From JAIRVZ01 sp031553415 (lineage in GTDB: Bacteria > Bacteroidota > Bacteroidia > Bacteroidales > Azobacteroidaceae), in assembly GCA_031553415.1 (NCBI GenBank), contig JAVBLO010000006.1, positions 1-64,000 on the forward strand: a stretch of 64,000 nucleotides of DNA. The letters are read 5' to 3'. A program made the translations under genes and the position numbers. Positions 11,501 to 20,317 of this stretch are shown piece by piece; positions within the stretch are counted from its first letter, which is position 1; every line of letters begins with the position of its first letter. The notes under the pieces were generated by a model. That model had not been told where the DNA came from and did no database searches. It worked only from the letters and a program-made list of their open reading frames with translations.

Positions 11501-14500
11501 AATTCGTCAGGAATACTCCCTGAAAAATGGCAGTAAGATAAATCAAGCACTTTCAATTGGCTCAGATTTCCCAAAGATGCAGGAATATTTCCTTCAAAAT
11601 ATTTATACATATATCCATAACTGGGTTCATATTGATAAGAGGAATTATTAGATAAATTCAACTCCTGTAAATAAGACAGATTACTCAATTCACTTGGTAA
11701 ATTTCCATACAATCTGTTATCGGGAAGATTAAGTTTGGTAATATGCCCGTTTTCCATTGAAACTCCATACCAGGCTCCTTCATGCAGATTATTTTCAGAA
11801 ATATCCCATTTATTATGCCAAGTTTCGCCATGAGTAGAATTATATAAGGCAATTAACGCTTCATATTCTTCTTCCGGAATGCGAGGCAGATTAATTGTAA
11901 TGGTATCATAATACAGTACAGTATAACTGGCAGTTCCCTCAACCTGGCGGAAAGATACAGATTGTCCTTTTTTCAGACCTGATAAATAAGAATGAGGTAT
12001 TGTTAAATTTCCCTGAGTATCAGGAGTAATATTATCTCCTGTTACATTATTGTTTATCCGTACTTCAAACTTGTTTGTAGCCTGGAAATTCTTAGCGCTG
12101 TGATTATATAAAGTAATCTGGGGTAAAGGAATCACAATATCATTTCCTTCATAATGTAATGTGTCTAAAGAAATAGACTGGTAACCGATATTAAAACTCC
12201 AATAGTAAGAAACATCAGGAAGAGGAGCCTCCACATCTTCCAAATTATTATTGGTAAAATTCAGAGAAGACAGTTGCGTCAGATTATTCAATGCAGGGAT
12301 AGTACCCGACAACTGATTGTTGGATAATTCCAATTGGTTTAATATAACCAAACTGTTAAATGATGCAGGGATAGAACCGCTTAACAGGTTATTCCTTACA
12401 TTCAGATTCTGTAAAGAGGTCAAATTTCCTAATGCATCCGGAATATTTCCATTAAGCTGGTTGTTGTATAAATTCAAATCCTTCAAATTCACCAGATTAC
12501 CTAATTCTGCAGGAATATTTCCGGTAAAATGGTTATCATTCAGGCTTAAAGATTTCAAATTACTTAAATTGCCTATGGAAGCAGGAATTGCCCCTTCAAG
12601 ATAATGTGTATCATACCAACCATAGCTGTAATTATTACTGCTCAGATTCAATTCTCTCAAATAAGCCAGATTACCAATTTCTTCGGGAAGAGTTCCATGC
12701 AATCCATTAGAAGGCAGGTTAATTTTTGTTACATGGCTATTTTCGATAGTTATGCCATACCAGGCGCCCTCGTGTAAATTATTTTCAGAAACATCCCACT
12801 TATTAAACCATAACTCTCCATGAGTGGAATTATACAAGGCAACCAAAGCATTATACTCTACATCCGGAATATGGGGTATATTAATTTCAACCGTATCATA
12901 TAATAATGTAGTATAATATGATGTTCCTTCAATCTGCCGTAAAGATACAGGTTGCCCTTTTCTCAAGCTTGAAAAATACGAAGCCGGTATTGTCAGATGT
13001 CCCTGAACATCTGTAGCGACAAAATCTTCTATTTTTGAACCATTTATCAAGACTTCAAAGCGGTTAGTCGCATTGAAATTTTTGGCATCATGGTTGTATA
13101 ACGTGATACGTGGCAAAGAAACCACGACATCACTTCCGGTATAATGTAATGTATCTATTGATAAAGATTGATAACCAATATTAAAGCCCCAATAGTAAGA
13201 GGTGTTTGGCAGAGGAACTTCCAAATCACTCAAATGATTATTGGAAATATTCAAAGAAGACAGTTGAGTTAAATTATTCAATGCAGGAACAGTTCCCGAC
13301 AATTGATTGTTATATAACTCTAATTGTTTTAATACGGTTAAATTATTTAATGAAGCAGGAATAACACCTGCCAATTGGTTATATCCTAAATTAAGATTCT
13401 GTAAAGCAGTTAAACTACCCAAAGCATCCGGTATACTCCCTGTAAACAAATTATTGTTCAAATATAAATCCTGTAAGTTTGCTAAATTCCCTAATTCGGC
13501 CGGAATATTTCCGGAGAACCGGTTTCCACTCAAATTCAATGATTCTAAATTGCTTAAATTGCCTAAAGATGCAGGAATATTTCCTTCCGGATAACGGGTG
13601 TCGTACCAACCATAGTAATAACTATTATTGCTCAGGTTTAATTCTCTCAAATAAGTCAGGTTGCCGATTTCTTCCGGCAAGCTGCCATACAATCCATTGC
13701 TTTCCAAATTAAGTTTTGTGACATGTCCGTCTTCAATGGTTATTCCATACCAGACGCCTTCGTGAAGATTGTTTTGTGAAACATCCCATTTATTATACCA
13801 TGTTTCGCCATGAGCTGAATTATATAAAGCCACCAGCGCCTGGTATTCAATATCCGGGATATTGGATGTTGCAATCTTAACTGTATCATAAGCAAGAATA
13901 GTCCCGGATGCAGTTCCATTTATCTGACAAACAGAAACAGGTTGTCCTTTACCTAAATTGGCCAAAAAAGAAGATGGGATTGTTATTTTACCTTCTTCAT
14001 TTGCAGATATATTACTTCCCACTTTTGAATTATTTACCCTCACTTCAAAACTATTGACAGCATTGAAATTCTTGCTGTAATAATCGTACAAACATATCCT
14101 TGGAAGTGAAATAATGATATCGTTTCCATTATAATGCAATGTGTCAAGCGATATGGATTGATTGCCTAAACTGAAACTCCATCCAAATGGTGCATTGGGA
14201 AGAATAGCTTCTATATCTTCCAATTGATTATTTGAAAGATATAACCCATCCAATTTAGTAAGGTTACTCAAAGAAGGCACTATTCCTGACAACAAATTAT
14301 TATCCAGGGAGAAACCTATCAACTCTGTCAATTTATTGAATTCAGGCAAAATTGTTCCGGTCAATTTATTATGTCCCAGGTAAAGATACTTTAGAGTCAA
14401 TAAATTTGTTATCGTTACCGGAATATTCCCGGACAATTGGTTATATGACAAATCTACCGTTATTACACCCGGCAGATTGCTTAACTCAGCAGGAATATTT

Positions 14501-16407
14501 CCTGATAGTTGGTTATTATTCAGGCTTAAATATTCCATGCTGACAAGGTTACCTAAAGAACCGGGAATTTCTCCTGTTATATAATAACTTGTATAATAAG
14601 TGCCGTACCCATTATGCGATAAATTCAATTCTTTCAAATAAGTCAAGTTGCCGATTTCTGGAGGTAAATTTCCATAAAGTCCATTGTCTTGTAAATTTAG
14701 CTTGGTTATATGTCCATTCTCCAGACTAACTCCATACCAGGCTCCTTTATGTAAATTATTCTGAGATATATCCCATTTATTATACCATGTTTCACCATGT
14801 AAAGCATTATAAATAGCAACCAATGCCTCATATTCATTATCAGGAACCCGTGGCAATTCTATTTTGATGTTCTGAAATGTAATCTTGGTACCGGACGCAT
14901 CCCCTTCATACTGTTGCAGATAAACATTCTGGGATGTTCTCAGGTCTAACAAAACAGATGCCGGAATAGTCAGAGTGCCATACTCTGAAGCCGTATGAAA
15001 ATCTCCCCTTTGTGAATTATCTATGTATAACCTGAACCTATTCGCAGCGTTGAAATTTTTATTTGAATGATTATACGTACAAATCTGAGGCAAATCTATG
15101 GAAACATCGTTTCCTTTAAACCTTAGAGTATCAATTGTAATTGACTGGTTGGTTAAATTAAATCCACTATCCCACCAATATACAGGAGTAACCGTGGGCA
15201 GGGCGGCAATCATATTTTTCAACTGGTTCTGATTTAAATATAATGATTGTAATTTAGTCAGACCCCTCAAATCAGGTATAGTTCCCGACAATTGGTTATT
15301 CCGTAATTCCAATTGTAGCAGGCTTGTTAAATTATTAAGGGAAGCTGGCATTGAACTGGTAAGCTGGTTACCTGATAATATTAATTTTTGAAGATAAGGT
15401 AAATTTTGTATAGATGCCGGAATAGTTCCCCGCAGGTAATTGTCTGATAAATTTATTTCGGTAACATGTCCGAGAGAAACTTTCACTCCATACCAATTTC
15501 CCTCATGAACATTATTTTGGGATATATTATTCCACTTATTTTTCCAACCGGTTCCGGCAGTGGCGTTATACAAGTCTACCAATGCCTGATATTCTTCAGA
15601 TGGTATTTGAGGTTCAACAGGAATTATTTTGAAATCGTATACATACAATCCTCCGCCACCATTGGCTGTAATTCCAATTTGTCCTGTGGCTTTTGTTGTA
15701 TAAGTTATTTTTTCAGCATAGTTGCTAACAGCTCCTGTCGTTACAGCTTTAACAGAATCTCCGTTCACTGTAAATTTTATGTTTCTTGCAGCCCCACCAG
15801 AAGGTGCCACATAAACCTCGACAGTTGTTCCTGAAAGATAAGACGATACCGTCCGGAATCCGGTACCGGTATTTCTTAAATATGTTCTTCCCGCCATCTG
15901 GAAAGGAAGTTCAGATTTATTGGCAGGTTCCTGGTTACTCCCGGCAAATTCCACCATGTTGCCGGATGTGGCGTTGAAGAAAACTAAATCTCCGACTATT
16001 GTTCCTGATGTGCCGGGATCGAAACTACCTTTATTTTGGTACGCAGATTCCAGGAAAGTAACATGGAGAGGCTCTCCTGATAGATTGTTCCACAAACTCG
16101 CCCATGTTTCAACAACATCATTAGAAGAATAGACTCTATCGGATATTTCAACTCCTTTGGAATCTTTTTCAACATACGCCCATTCCGGTCCGGAACAATA
16201 CTTATATCCCTGTGAAGTATTAGCAGCCGGATTTTCATAATAATATTCCGTTGCTGAAGATTTGGTCATTTCCGAGAATGTCCAATTATTAAAATCGCCT
16301 GCTATAAAACAAGCGTTTGTCCCGGAAGGGACTGTCACCGTATACTTTAATGCTTTCGCCGGAAATGCAATAAAGCATATCAAGAGGAGTAACGATAGCT
16401 TTTTCAT
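8581..16407 (-). CDS. Giant secreted leucine-rich-repeat protein with dockerin-like and type IX sorting domains
   Basis: The 2608-residue product has a signal peptide (1-19), then a CBM48/E-set-like domain with a GDFNNW motif (20-100) and another beta-sandwich region (100-265). Seven LRR modules follow, starting near residues 268, 519, 848, 1175, 1509, 1817 and 2136. Each opens with a conserved EYxALVALYN...W.NKW...WYG block, continues with plant-type LRRs (GxIPxxLGNLxxLxxL) and closes with a beta domain ending in IP. Residues 2330-2385 contain two dockerin-like calcium loops (DANVDGLVN and DINADSKVN). A cohesin-like stretch and a type A sorting tail (about 2520-2608, APNPF near its start) end the protein. 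It starts 58 nt after the HTH gene. Binding to protein or glycan is the family expectation; no enzyme motif is seen. Confidence 0.87.
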   Translation of the reverse strand: MKKLSLLLLICFIAFPAKALKYTVTVPSGTNACFIAGDFNNWTFSEMTKSSATEYYYENPAANTSQGYKYCSGPEWAYVEKDSKGVEISDRVYSSNDVVETWASLWNNLSGEPLHVTFLESAYQNKGSFDPGTSGTIVGDLVFFNATSGNMVEFAGSNQEPANKSELPFQMAGRTYLRNTGTGFRTVSSYLSGTTVEVYVAPSGGAARNIKFTVNGDSVKAVTTGAVSNYAEKITYTTKATGQIGITANGGGGLYVYDFKIIPVEPQIPSEEYQALVDLYNATAGTGWKNKWNNISQNNVHEGNWYGVKVSLGHVTEINLSDNYLRGTIPASIQNLPYLQKLILSGNQLTSSMPASLNNLTSLLQLELRNNQLSGTIPDLRGLTKLQSLYLNQNQLKNMIAALPTVTPVYWWDSGFNLTNQSITIDTLRFKGNDVSIDLPQICTYNHSNKNFNAANRFRLYIDNSQRGDFHTASEYGTLTIPASVLLDLRTSQNVYLQQYEGDASGTKITFQNIKIELPRVPDNEYEALVAIYNALHGETWYNKWDISQNNLHKGAWYGVSLENGHITKLNLQDNGLYGNLPPEIGNLTYLKELNLSHNGYGTYYTSYYITGEIPGSLGNLVSMEYLSLNNNQLSGNIPAELSNLPGVITVDLSYNQLSGNIPVTITNLLTLKYLYLGHNKLTGTILPEFNKLTELIGFSLDNNLLSGIVPSLSNLTKLDGLYLSNNQLEDIEAILPNAPFGWSFSLGNQSISLDTLHYNGNDIIISLPRICLYDYYSKNFNAVNSFEVRVNNSKVGSNISANEEGKITIPSSFLANLGKGQPVSVCQINGTASGTILAYDTVKIATSNIPDIEYQALVALYNSAHGETWYNKWDVSQNNLHEGVWYGITIEDGHVTKLNLESNGLYGSLPEEIGNLTYLRELNLSNNSYYYGWYDTRYPEGNIPASLGNLSNLESLNLSGNRFSGNIPAELGNLANLQDLYLNNNLFTGSIPDALGSLTALQNLNLGYNQLAGVIPASLNNLTVLKQLELYNNQLSGTVPALNNLTQLSSLNISNNHLSDLEVPLPNTSYYWGFNIGYQSLSIDTLHYTGSDVVVSLPRITLYNHDAKNFNATNRFEVLINGSKIEDFVATDVQGHLTIPASYFSSLRKGQPVSLRQIEGTSYYTTLLYDTVEINIPHIPDVEYNALVALYNSTHGELWFNKWDVSENNLHEGAWYGITIENSHVTKINLPSNGLHGTLPEEIGNLAYLRELNLSSNNYSYGWYDTHYLEGAIPASIGNLSNLKSLSLNDNHFTGNIPAELGNLVNLKDLNLYNNQLNGNIPDALGNLTSLQNLNVRNNLLSGSIPASFNSLVILNQLELSNNQLSGTIPALNNLTQLSSLNFTNNNLEDVEAPLPDVSYYWSFNIGYQSISLDTLHYEGNDIVIPLPQITLYNHSAKNFQATNKFEVRINNNVTGDNITPDTQGNLTIPHSYLSGLKKGQSVSFRQVEGTASYTVLYYDTITINLPRIPEEEYEALIALYNSTHGETWHNKWDISENNLHEGAWYGVSMENGHITKLNLPDNRLYGNLPSELSNLSYLQELNLSNNSSYQYEPSYGYMYKYFEGNIPASLGNLSQLKVLDLSYCHFSGSIPDELGQLTNLQKLNLSNNQLTGSIPKELGGMKSIEYLYLNNNQLSGLIPSTIASFGKLKELNLSYNKLDILENTLPYSQSVPVYLSYQSINRDIILVNGDDVIVDLPNICTYDHEGLNFNLRNNFTLRINGNAKVTVQAGANGQVIFPASYFLNIQPTDKISIYQENGKSNYSTINYDSYCTALDIIPDSEFQVLVALYNATAGADWKNKWDVSANTLNEKIWYGVTVESGHITKIKLQGNNLNGFIPAELGGLPFLKELLLNDNLLSDAIPVELGNLESLTKLSLYNNQLSGNIPESVGNLRVLTEMYLQKNALTGKIPVTLANITTLKELQLNNNQLNDTIPTALGAMNSLVSLNISNNQIKGKLPQTINNLDNLRMLDISNNSISELENIITFGSNVSVNLNNQQIDNTEPLLIDGNMITLQLPNICTYNHTAKNFNARNEFIIKLNGETKGSVTALESGNLLFAASLVENMTDGDEISIVQKNGQAYGTSLIFHAVRTITTPIPDSEFQALTAIYNSLGGASWINKWNITQNDLHIRDWYGVSINQGHVISIQLPSNNVTGNIPDLSGLPYLQTLDLSHNSISGVSAILPASITTLRLNNQRFIKGEFVLNGTSSINIPVISTYNHEGQNFGTIPMFDIYAATVKMTPTPLPSVAAGLLFSTINEDVKIPLGTPIELRQTNGSATGTSLYYIITYKMGDANVDGLVNIQDVQQTLNCILLEKPRPFNFVAADINADSKVNVQDIVLTVNLIQSMPLQSPLMILRSSSENVADLKVENGIVYLESPVEISGLDIRMAGTSSSGIQSLIADENIQFIVGESENQTSVIVFSVSGSVIPAGKTALFTIAPGQVIENALLINKSAQPVEHRISNAPNQINNAVQKEMYLLNAPNPFVETTEFIYQLNEEVSSVQIRIYDQTGRLVDMLQNLPVIQGENRVVYINQSLAAGLYYYELEAVQNGKLYLKKSSKMLIRK

Positions 16408-16465
16408 GACATTATTATTTATATATTTCTCTTTTTAACCAACAGACATTGCCAAATGCATGAAC

Positions 16466-16828
16466 TTACTTCTTCTCCTCACCCGCCTTCCCTTTCAATT
16501 GACAATAATCACAAAAATTCTTTTCCTGAAAAATCGCTTTTATAAGTGCAATACTTGAATCTACACTTTTAGCATCCAATTCTTTGCCCAATTCTCCTGC
16601 AATAATGGAAAAAATATTCTGGCCCAATGCTTTGCCGAATCTTTTTATAATAAATGTATCTATGTCTTTCTTTTTATAGATTTTATAAAGATTATTCGGA
16701 CTCGTACCTAACTGCCGGGCTATATCGGCAGTAGATTTCTCCGATTTCTTCACCTGACTCCATAATAGCTGTCCGACATGTATCTCCAAAATTTCTTTCG
16801 GGTTGTCTTTCTTTAATGGTGTATACAT
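16466..16828 (-). CDS. Small helix-turn-helix DNA-binding protein
   Basis: The 120-residue protein has an HTH-like segment at about residues 30-70 (STADIARQLGTSPNNLYKIY), as in XRE/Cro-type or transposon-independent regulators of Bacteroidetes. The C-terminal half is charged and carries a lone C-x-x-C pair (CDYC) near residue 108. It is the first gene of a probable three-gene unit with the two giant surface proteins downstream and a -7 box only 12 nt before its ATG, so its leader is very short. A palindrome at 16901-16917 could be its own operator. A regulatory role over the surface-protein genes is inferred from position only. Confidence 0.7.
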   Translation of the reverse strand: MYTPLKKDNPKEILEIHVGQLLWSQVKKSEKSTADIARQLGTSPNNLYKIYKKKDIDTFIIKRFGKALGQNIFSIIAGELGKELDAKSVDSSIALIKAIFQEKNFCDYCQLKGKAGEEKK

Positions 16829-16839
16829 TTTAGGTACTA

Positions 16840-16847
16840 CAAAATTA
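16840..16847 (-). promoter_or_regulatory. Candidate Bacteroidetes -7 box for the HTH/LRR/giant operon
   Basis: On the minus strand the octamer reads TAATTTTG, a full match to the Bacteroidetes TAnnTTTG element. It lies 12 nt before the HTH start codon, giving a predicted leader of about 5 nt. A TTTG lies upstream but with a spacer of about 24 nt, longer than the usual 19. Confidence 0.45.
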
Positions 16848-16900
16848 AGTCATTAATATTTTATAAATTTTCAAAATCACTGTAAATACGGATAATCAAT

Positions 16901-16917
16901 GTATCCATTAAGGATAC
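16901..16917. promoter_or_regulatory. Palindrome upstream of the HTH gene, possible operator
   Basis: GTATCC and GGATAC form perfect 6-bp arms around ATTAA. The site is about 55 nt upstream of the candidate -7 box of the HTH gene, a position suited to binding by that protein or another regulator. No T-tract follows, so it is not an obvious terminator. Confidence 0.4.
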
Positions 16918-17199
16918 GATAAAATATACATCTTGATTCTGCGTGCCAGGGATTTTGACTTTTGTATGTTATAAAATGACGGTCAAATGTAGTTTGAGTA
17001 AAAGAAAAAAGGTGTTTACATGTATATACAAGCAATACTTAATTATTTGCACCAATTTTATAACCAATTAATAATCAATCGATTTCTCAATTCAAATATG
17101 TTAAAAAAGGTATTTTGACTTGGTTAATAACGAATGTGAAGGATTTAGTTCAGATAAATAAATAGATAAATAAAACGATTACCGGATATTGTACCTAAC

Positions 17200-17390
17200 G
17201 CCGTGAAGCGGCAATTTAATTCAGCCCAATGGCAACGCCTTGGGTAAAAATATTGCTACAAGCCTCTGCGTCCTGAAAGGACAAATGAATATTAAGTTGG
17301 ACTTTCAGCCCTCTGAGGATTTATTTGTAATTCAAAACCCAAGGCGTTGCCATTGGGCTGAAATAAATCAGGCTTTCAGCCTATTAGCAA
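17200..17390. repeat. REP-like composite element with a 26-bp perfect inverted repeat
   Basis: The arms 17220-17245 and 17337-17362 are perfect 26-nt reverse complements around a 91-nt loop. Small GAA-type hairpins sit at 17200-17212 (GCCG/CGGC), 17270-17282 (GTCCT/AGGAC) and 17310-17318. Such mosaics of short GC-rich hairpins in AT-rich DNA resemble intergenic REP-like repeats common in Bacteroidetes genomes; family membership is from memory and unverified. No transposase lies nearby. The remainder of the long gene-free stretch 16829-17618 holds the HTH promoter and operator, an AT-rich tract, and a 9-bp inverted repeat (17463-17471 with 17486-17494) upstream of the small peptide gene. Confidence 0.7.
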
Positions 17391-17618
17391 TTTATCTGAT
17401 AATCATTTTTATTTCCCTTTGAAAAATATTTCCGAACAACAACAATCACTATAAACACCTATATTCAAGATAATTAAAAATATTAATCTTGAATCAAAGA
17501 GCACCTACTAACCAAAATTTATTTACTACCCCTGTTACTTTTCCCCGACATCTGGAATTGAAGATTAGAACGCCAATCAGAAAGGACTGGCAATTATTAA
17601 TCTTTAATTATTTATCTT

Positions 17619-17849
17619 ATGAAAAAGATGTTTTTATTGGCAGCGTTAGCAATTTGCGCTGTGGTTACTATGAGTGAGAGTGGGCAATCTGAAAAGATTG
17701 GAAGTATTAACAACGTGTCTGGAAATGGCAGTGTATTATTGAGTGAAATAATACCAGGAATATTAAAACCAAGGCCTAGACAACCTACTATCACTTTCGA
17801 ATTCAATGATAATATTATTGTTGAAGAGACAGACTTAATTGCCGCTTAG
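17619..17849 (+). CDS. Small exported peptide of unknown function
   Basis: The 76-residue product begins with a basic start and a hydrophobic run (MKKMFLLAALAICAVVTMS) typical of a Sec signal peptide, and a mature part of about 50-55 residues without cysteines that ends in acidic and small residues. I do not recognise the mature sequence. Short exported peptides next to membrane TPR/HTH regulators occur repeatedly in Bacteroidales (for example the NVEALA type), but the NVEALA motif itself is absent. It is followed by its own strong terminator and then by the TPR/HTH regulator and sigma operon. A role as a secreted ligand for that regulator is a guess from position. An internal ATG at codon 4 is an alternative start. 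Confidence 0.65.
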   Translation: MKKMFLLAALAICAVVTMSESGQSEKIGSINNVSGNGSVLLSEIIPGILKPRPRQPTITFEFNDNIIVEETDLIAA

Positions 17850-17868
17850 TGCACATCAATTAGGAAAT

Positions 17869-17912
17869 GAACAAGAGTGTCAAAAATTTAGCACTCTTGT
17901 TCTGTTTATTTT
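17869..17912 (+). terminator. Rho-independent terminator after the small peptide gene
   Basis: GAACAAGAGTG (17869-17879) and CACTCTTGTTC (17892-17902) form an 11-bp perfect stem with a 12-nt loop, followed at once by a T-rich tract (TGTTTATTTTT). It makes the small peptide gene its own transcription unit, or lets it be made in excess over the regulator genes downstream if readthrough is partial. Confidence 0.85.
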
Positions 17913-17948
17913 TATTACACTTATACAAAATTTAATGAAGAAATATTA

Positions 17949-17956
17949 TAATTTTG
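17949..17956 (+). promoter_or_regulatory. Candidate -7 box for the TPR/HTH-sigma-CHAT operon
   Basis: TAATTTTG matches the Bacteroidetes -7 consensus and lies 28 nt before the ATG of the TPR/HTH regulator, after the terminator of the peptide gene. No clear TTTG -33 element is seen at the usual spacing. Confidence 0.45.
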
Positions 17957-17984
17957 AAGCATTAAACATAATTTTAAACATACA

Positions 17985-19742
17985 ATGGTTCTTAAACATA
18001 AAAATTTATTAATTGGAGGCATTCTTAGTGTTTTCCCTATTTTATATTTCTTAAATTTAACACTAAATACGAACAAACATATTCAATCTTACAAATATGT
18101 CAGTAGTTGTTTAGATCATTCTGAATATTATATTGAAGTACAAAATTACACATATGCTAAAAATTACTTGGATTCAGCTGCCTTATATATTGAAAGAATA
18201 AATGACCCTTCACTCTCAGCTCTATATTACCAACTTTTAGGAGATTACTATAATTATAAAAGAGAAGAGCTTAAAGCACACAATTCCTATTATAAAGCAA
18301 TTGAACTCTACGAAAAAGCTGGAATAAAATACCAACAAAGTACCATATATAACAATATAGCCTTTTCCTATTTACAAAAACAGGACACCTCAGCACTAAA
18401 GAAAATTTTAGAACAAATGGCACCAATATGTTCAAAACAAATTGATAAAATAATATTATATAATCTTACAGCACACTACTATAATGGTTTATATAAAAAA
18501 AATAATAAACAATTAGAACTCTTAGATTCGATAATTTTATACGAGAAAAAGGCTATTTTTACTTTCGAAAATTTATCTGAACAACAAAAATCTGAATTTA
18601 ATATCTCTCATAACTATATCATGTTGACCGATAATTTGATAAAAAAAGAAAATTATAATTTAGATACAGTAACCTATTATCTCGAAAAAGCAAAACAATG
18701 GGCTAACCCTCTCGACACTTCCATGATTGTAAACTGCTATTGGGTAGAAGGTGAAATAGCATTTAAATCTAAAAAATTATATGAAGCAAAAGATATCTTT
18801 GAAAAACAATTGACGCTGATAAACAATTGGTCAAACAAGGGTAATCTTTCCATATACTCGTATATCTACGACCGCCTATCACAAATCTCTGAATCACAAA
18901 AGGATTATGCCGCCGCCATGGAATATGAACGGAAAAAAATTGCTTGCCTAAACGAAATTCATGATGCGGAAAAATACCGAACCATTACCGAGTTAAATGC
19001 AAAATATGAATCGGATAAAAAAGACCAGAAAATAGCATATCAAAACAATGTTAAATGGCTTTATTTGGGTATTTGTTTATTAAGTTTTGTTTCTTTCTTC
19101 TTTATTTTCCGGTGGATGCTCTCCCGTAAAAAAGCGGCCGATTCACGGCTCCAAATCATGCAAATGGAGAAAAATGAAATCGAATTGCAAAAGCAACTAC
19201 AAGAGGAACAACTCAAAAAAGTGGAACTCGAAAAATATGAAGTTCTTTTAGATAACCATTTTAAAGGTTTGAAAATTTCGGAAATGGATGAAGCTATGTT
19301 TTTCTTGCAAAATGAACAGCAAAATTTGATTATACAGATTCATGAATTTTCTGAAAGAGTCAATCACTATGAACAAAGCAAACAGAATGAACCGGGAACT
19401 AATATAAAAGACCCCTATTTTTCAAAGCTTGTTCATGAAATATATAATGCAATCAACAAAAGATTGGATACTGCTGAAGAACGGCACGATTATATCGAAG
19501 CGCTCCGGTCTGTTAACGACAATTTTTTCCTGAACCTGAAAAAAGAATACCGGGGAAAAGATTTATCGGTGATAAATATAAAATATTGTATTAGTTTTGC
19601 TACCGGAATGGACAACCACCATGTTGCCGAATGTTTATGTGTCGAGCACCGCAGTGTGCACATGGCAAGGCATCGTTTAAGGAAAAATTTCAACATTGAT
19701 GACAAAATGGATTTCAACCTGTTTTTAAAGCAATTAATCTGA
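17985..19742 (+). CDS. Membrane-anchored TPR protein with C-terminal LuxR-like HTH
   Basis: The 585-residue protein has an N-terminal hydrophobic anchor or signal (about 4-21), a TPR-rich sensor region (about 40-340), a transmembrane segment (about 356-377, WLYLGICLLSFVSFFFIF), a coiled coil (about 385-470) and a C-terminal helix-turn-helix (about 520-585). The C-terminal part resembles the LuxR/GerE-like DNA-binding end of Bacteroidales tetratricopeptide regulators, with TPRs expected outside and HTH inside. Its stop TGA shares one base with the ATG of the ECF sigma gene. It is likely the sensor-regulator of this operon. What it senses is unknown; the neighbouring exported peptide is a candidate. 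Confidence 0.8.
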   Translation: MVLKHKNLLIGGILSVFPILYFLNLTLNTNKHIQSYKYVSSCLDHSEYYIEVQNYTYAKNYLDSAALYIERINDPSLSALYYQLLGDYYNYKREELKAHNSYYKAIELYEKAGIKYQQSTIYNNIAFSYLQKQDTSALKKILEQMAPICSKQIDKIILYNLTAHYYNGLYKKNNKQLELLDSIILYEKKAIFTFENLSEQQKSEFNISHNYIMLTDNLIKKENYNLDTVTYYLEKAKQWANPLDTSMIVNCYWVEGEIAFKSKKLYEAKDIFEKQLTLINNWSNKGNLSIYSYIYDRLSQISESQKDYAAAMEYERKKIACLNEIHDAEKYRTITELNAKYESDKKDQKIAYQNNVKWLYLGICLLSFVSFFFIFRWMLSRKKAADSRLQIMQMEKNEIELQKQLQEEQLKKVELEKYEVLLDNHFKGLKISEMDEAMFFLQNEQQNLIIQIHEFSERVNHYEQSKQNEPGTNIKDPYFSKLVHEIYNAINKRLDTAEERHDYIEALRSVNDNFFLNLKKEYRGKDLSVINIKYCISFATGMDNHHVAECLCVEHRSVHMARHRLRKNFNIDDKMDFNLFLKQLI

Positions 19743-20317
19743 TGAATATGAAAGTAAACGATGAACTAAGCCCTTTCCTTTCCGATAAAAAACCGAATAA
19801 GGAAATTGAGAAACTGTATGATACCTACAGGGAACAATTCATAGGATTTGCCCGCAAATACTTTCCTGAAGTTGATAAAGAGACGGTTATTGATATTTAT
19901 CAGGAAAGCTTCTTTGCTTTATATAAATGTATCCGGGATGGTAAATTAACGGCAGAAAAATTGACTGTGTCACTTAAAACGTATCTATTCGCCATAGGAA
20001 AAAACGGATTATTAAGATATATCAGGGATGAAAAAGAAAAAGCTGATCTAACCGAAAATATACTTATAGATGTGAACAATGCGTTCGGAACTGAATGGCA
20101 GGAAATAATCAACCGGTTTGTTGCAGAATTGGATGAACCCTGTAACCTCACACTTACCTTGTTTTATTTCGAGCGTAAAAGTCTTAAGGAAATCGGGGAA
20201 CTGATGGGATACAAAAGCGAACAGGTTGCTAAAAACAAACGCTTGTCGTGTATGGAAAAACTCAAACGGATGATTAAAGGATTGTATAACAAAGAAGATT
20301 TTTTCGATTATGAATAA
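19742..20317 (+). CDS. ECF-type RNA polymerase sigma factor
   Basis: The 191-residue protein has a region-2-like segment (about 22-95: LYDTYREQFIGFARKYF, then DIYQESFFALYK) and a region-4 HTH (about 135-180: LTLFYFERKSLKEIGELMGY, then a recognition helix before SCMEKLK). These are the usual sigma-70 family, extracytoplasmic-function layout. The start overlaps the regulator stop by one base, and the downstream anti-sigma-like gene begins 8 nt before this gene ends, so translation is likely coupled. It should direct polymerase to promoters of genes not identifiable from this window. A second ATG lies two codons downstream. Confidence 0.88.
   Translation: MNMKVNDELSPFLSDKKPNKEIEKLYDTYREQFIGFARKYFPEVDKETVIDIYQESFFALYKCIRDGKLTAEKLTVSLKTYLFAIGKNGLLRYIRDEKEKADLTENILIDVNNAFGTEWQEIINRFVAELDEPCNLTLTLFYFERKSLKEIGELMGYKSEQVAKNKRLSCMEKLKRMIKGLYNKEDFFDYE

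Noticed and set aside
12317..13594. Repeated plus-strand frames of similar sequence opposite the LRR gene
   Set aside because: They are mirror images of LRR codons on the coding strand and repeat because the LRRs repeat.
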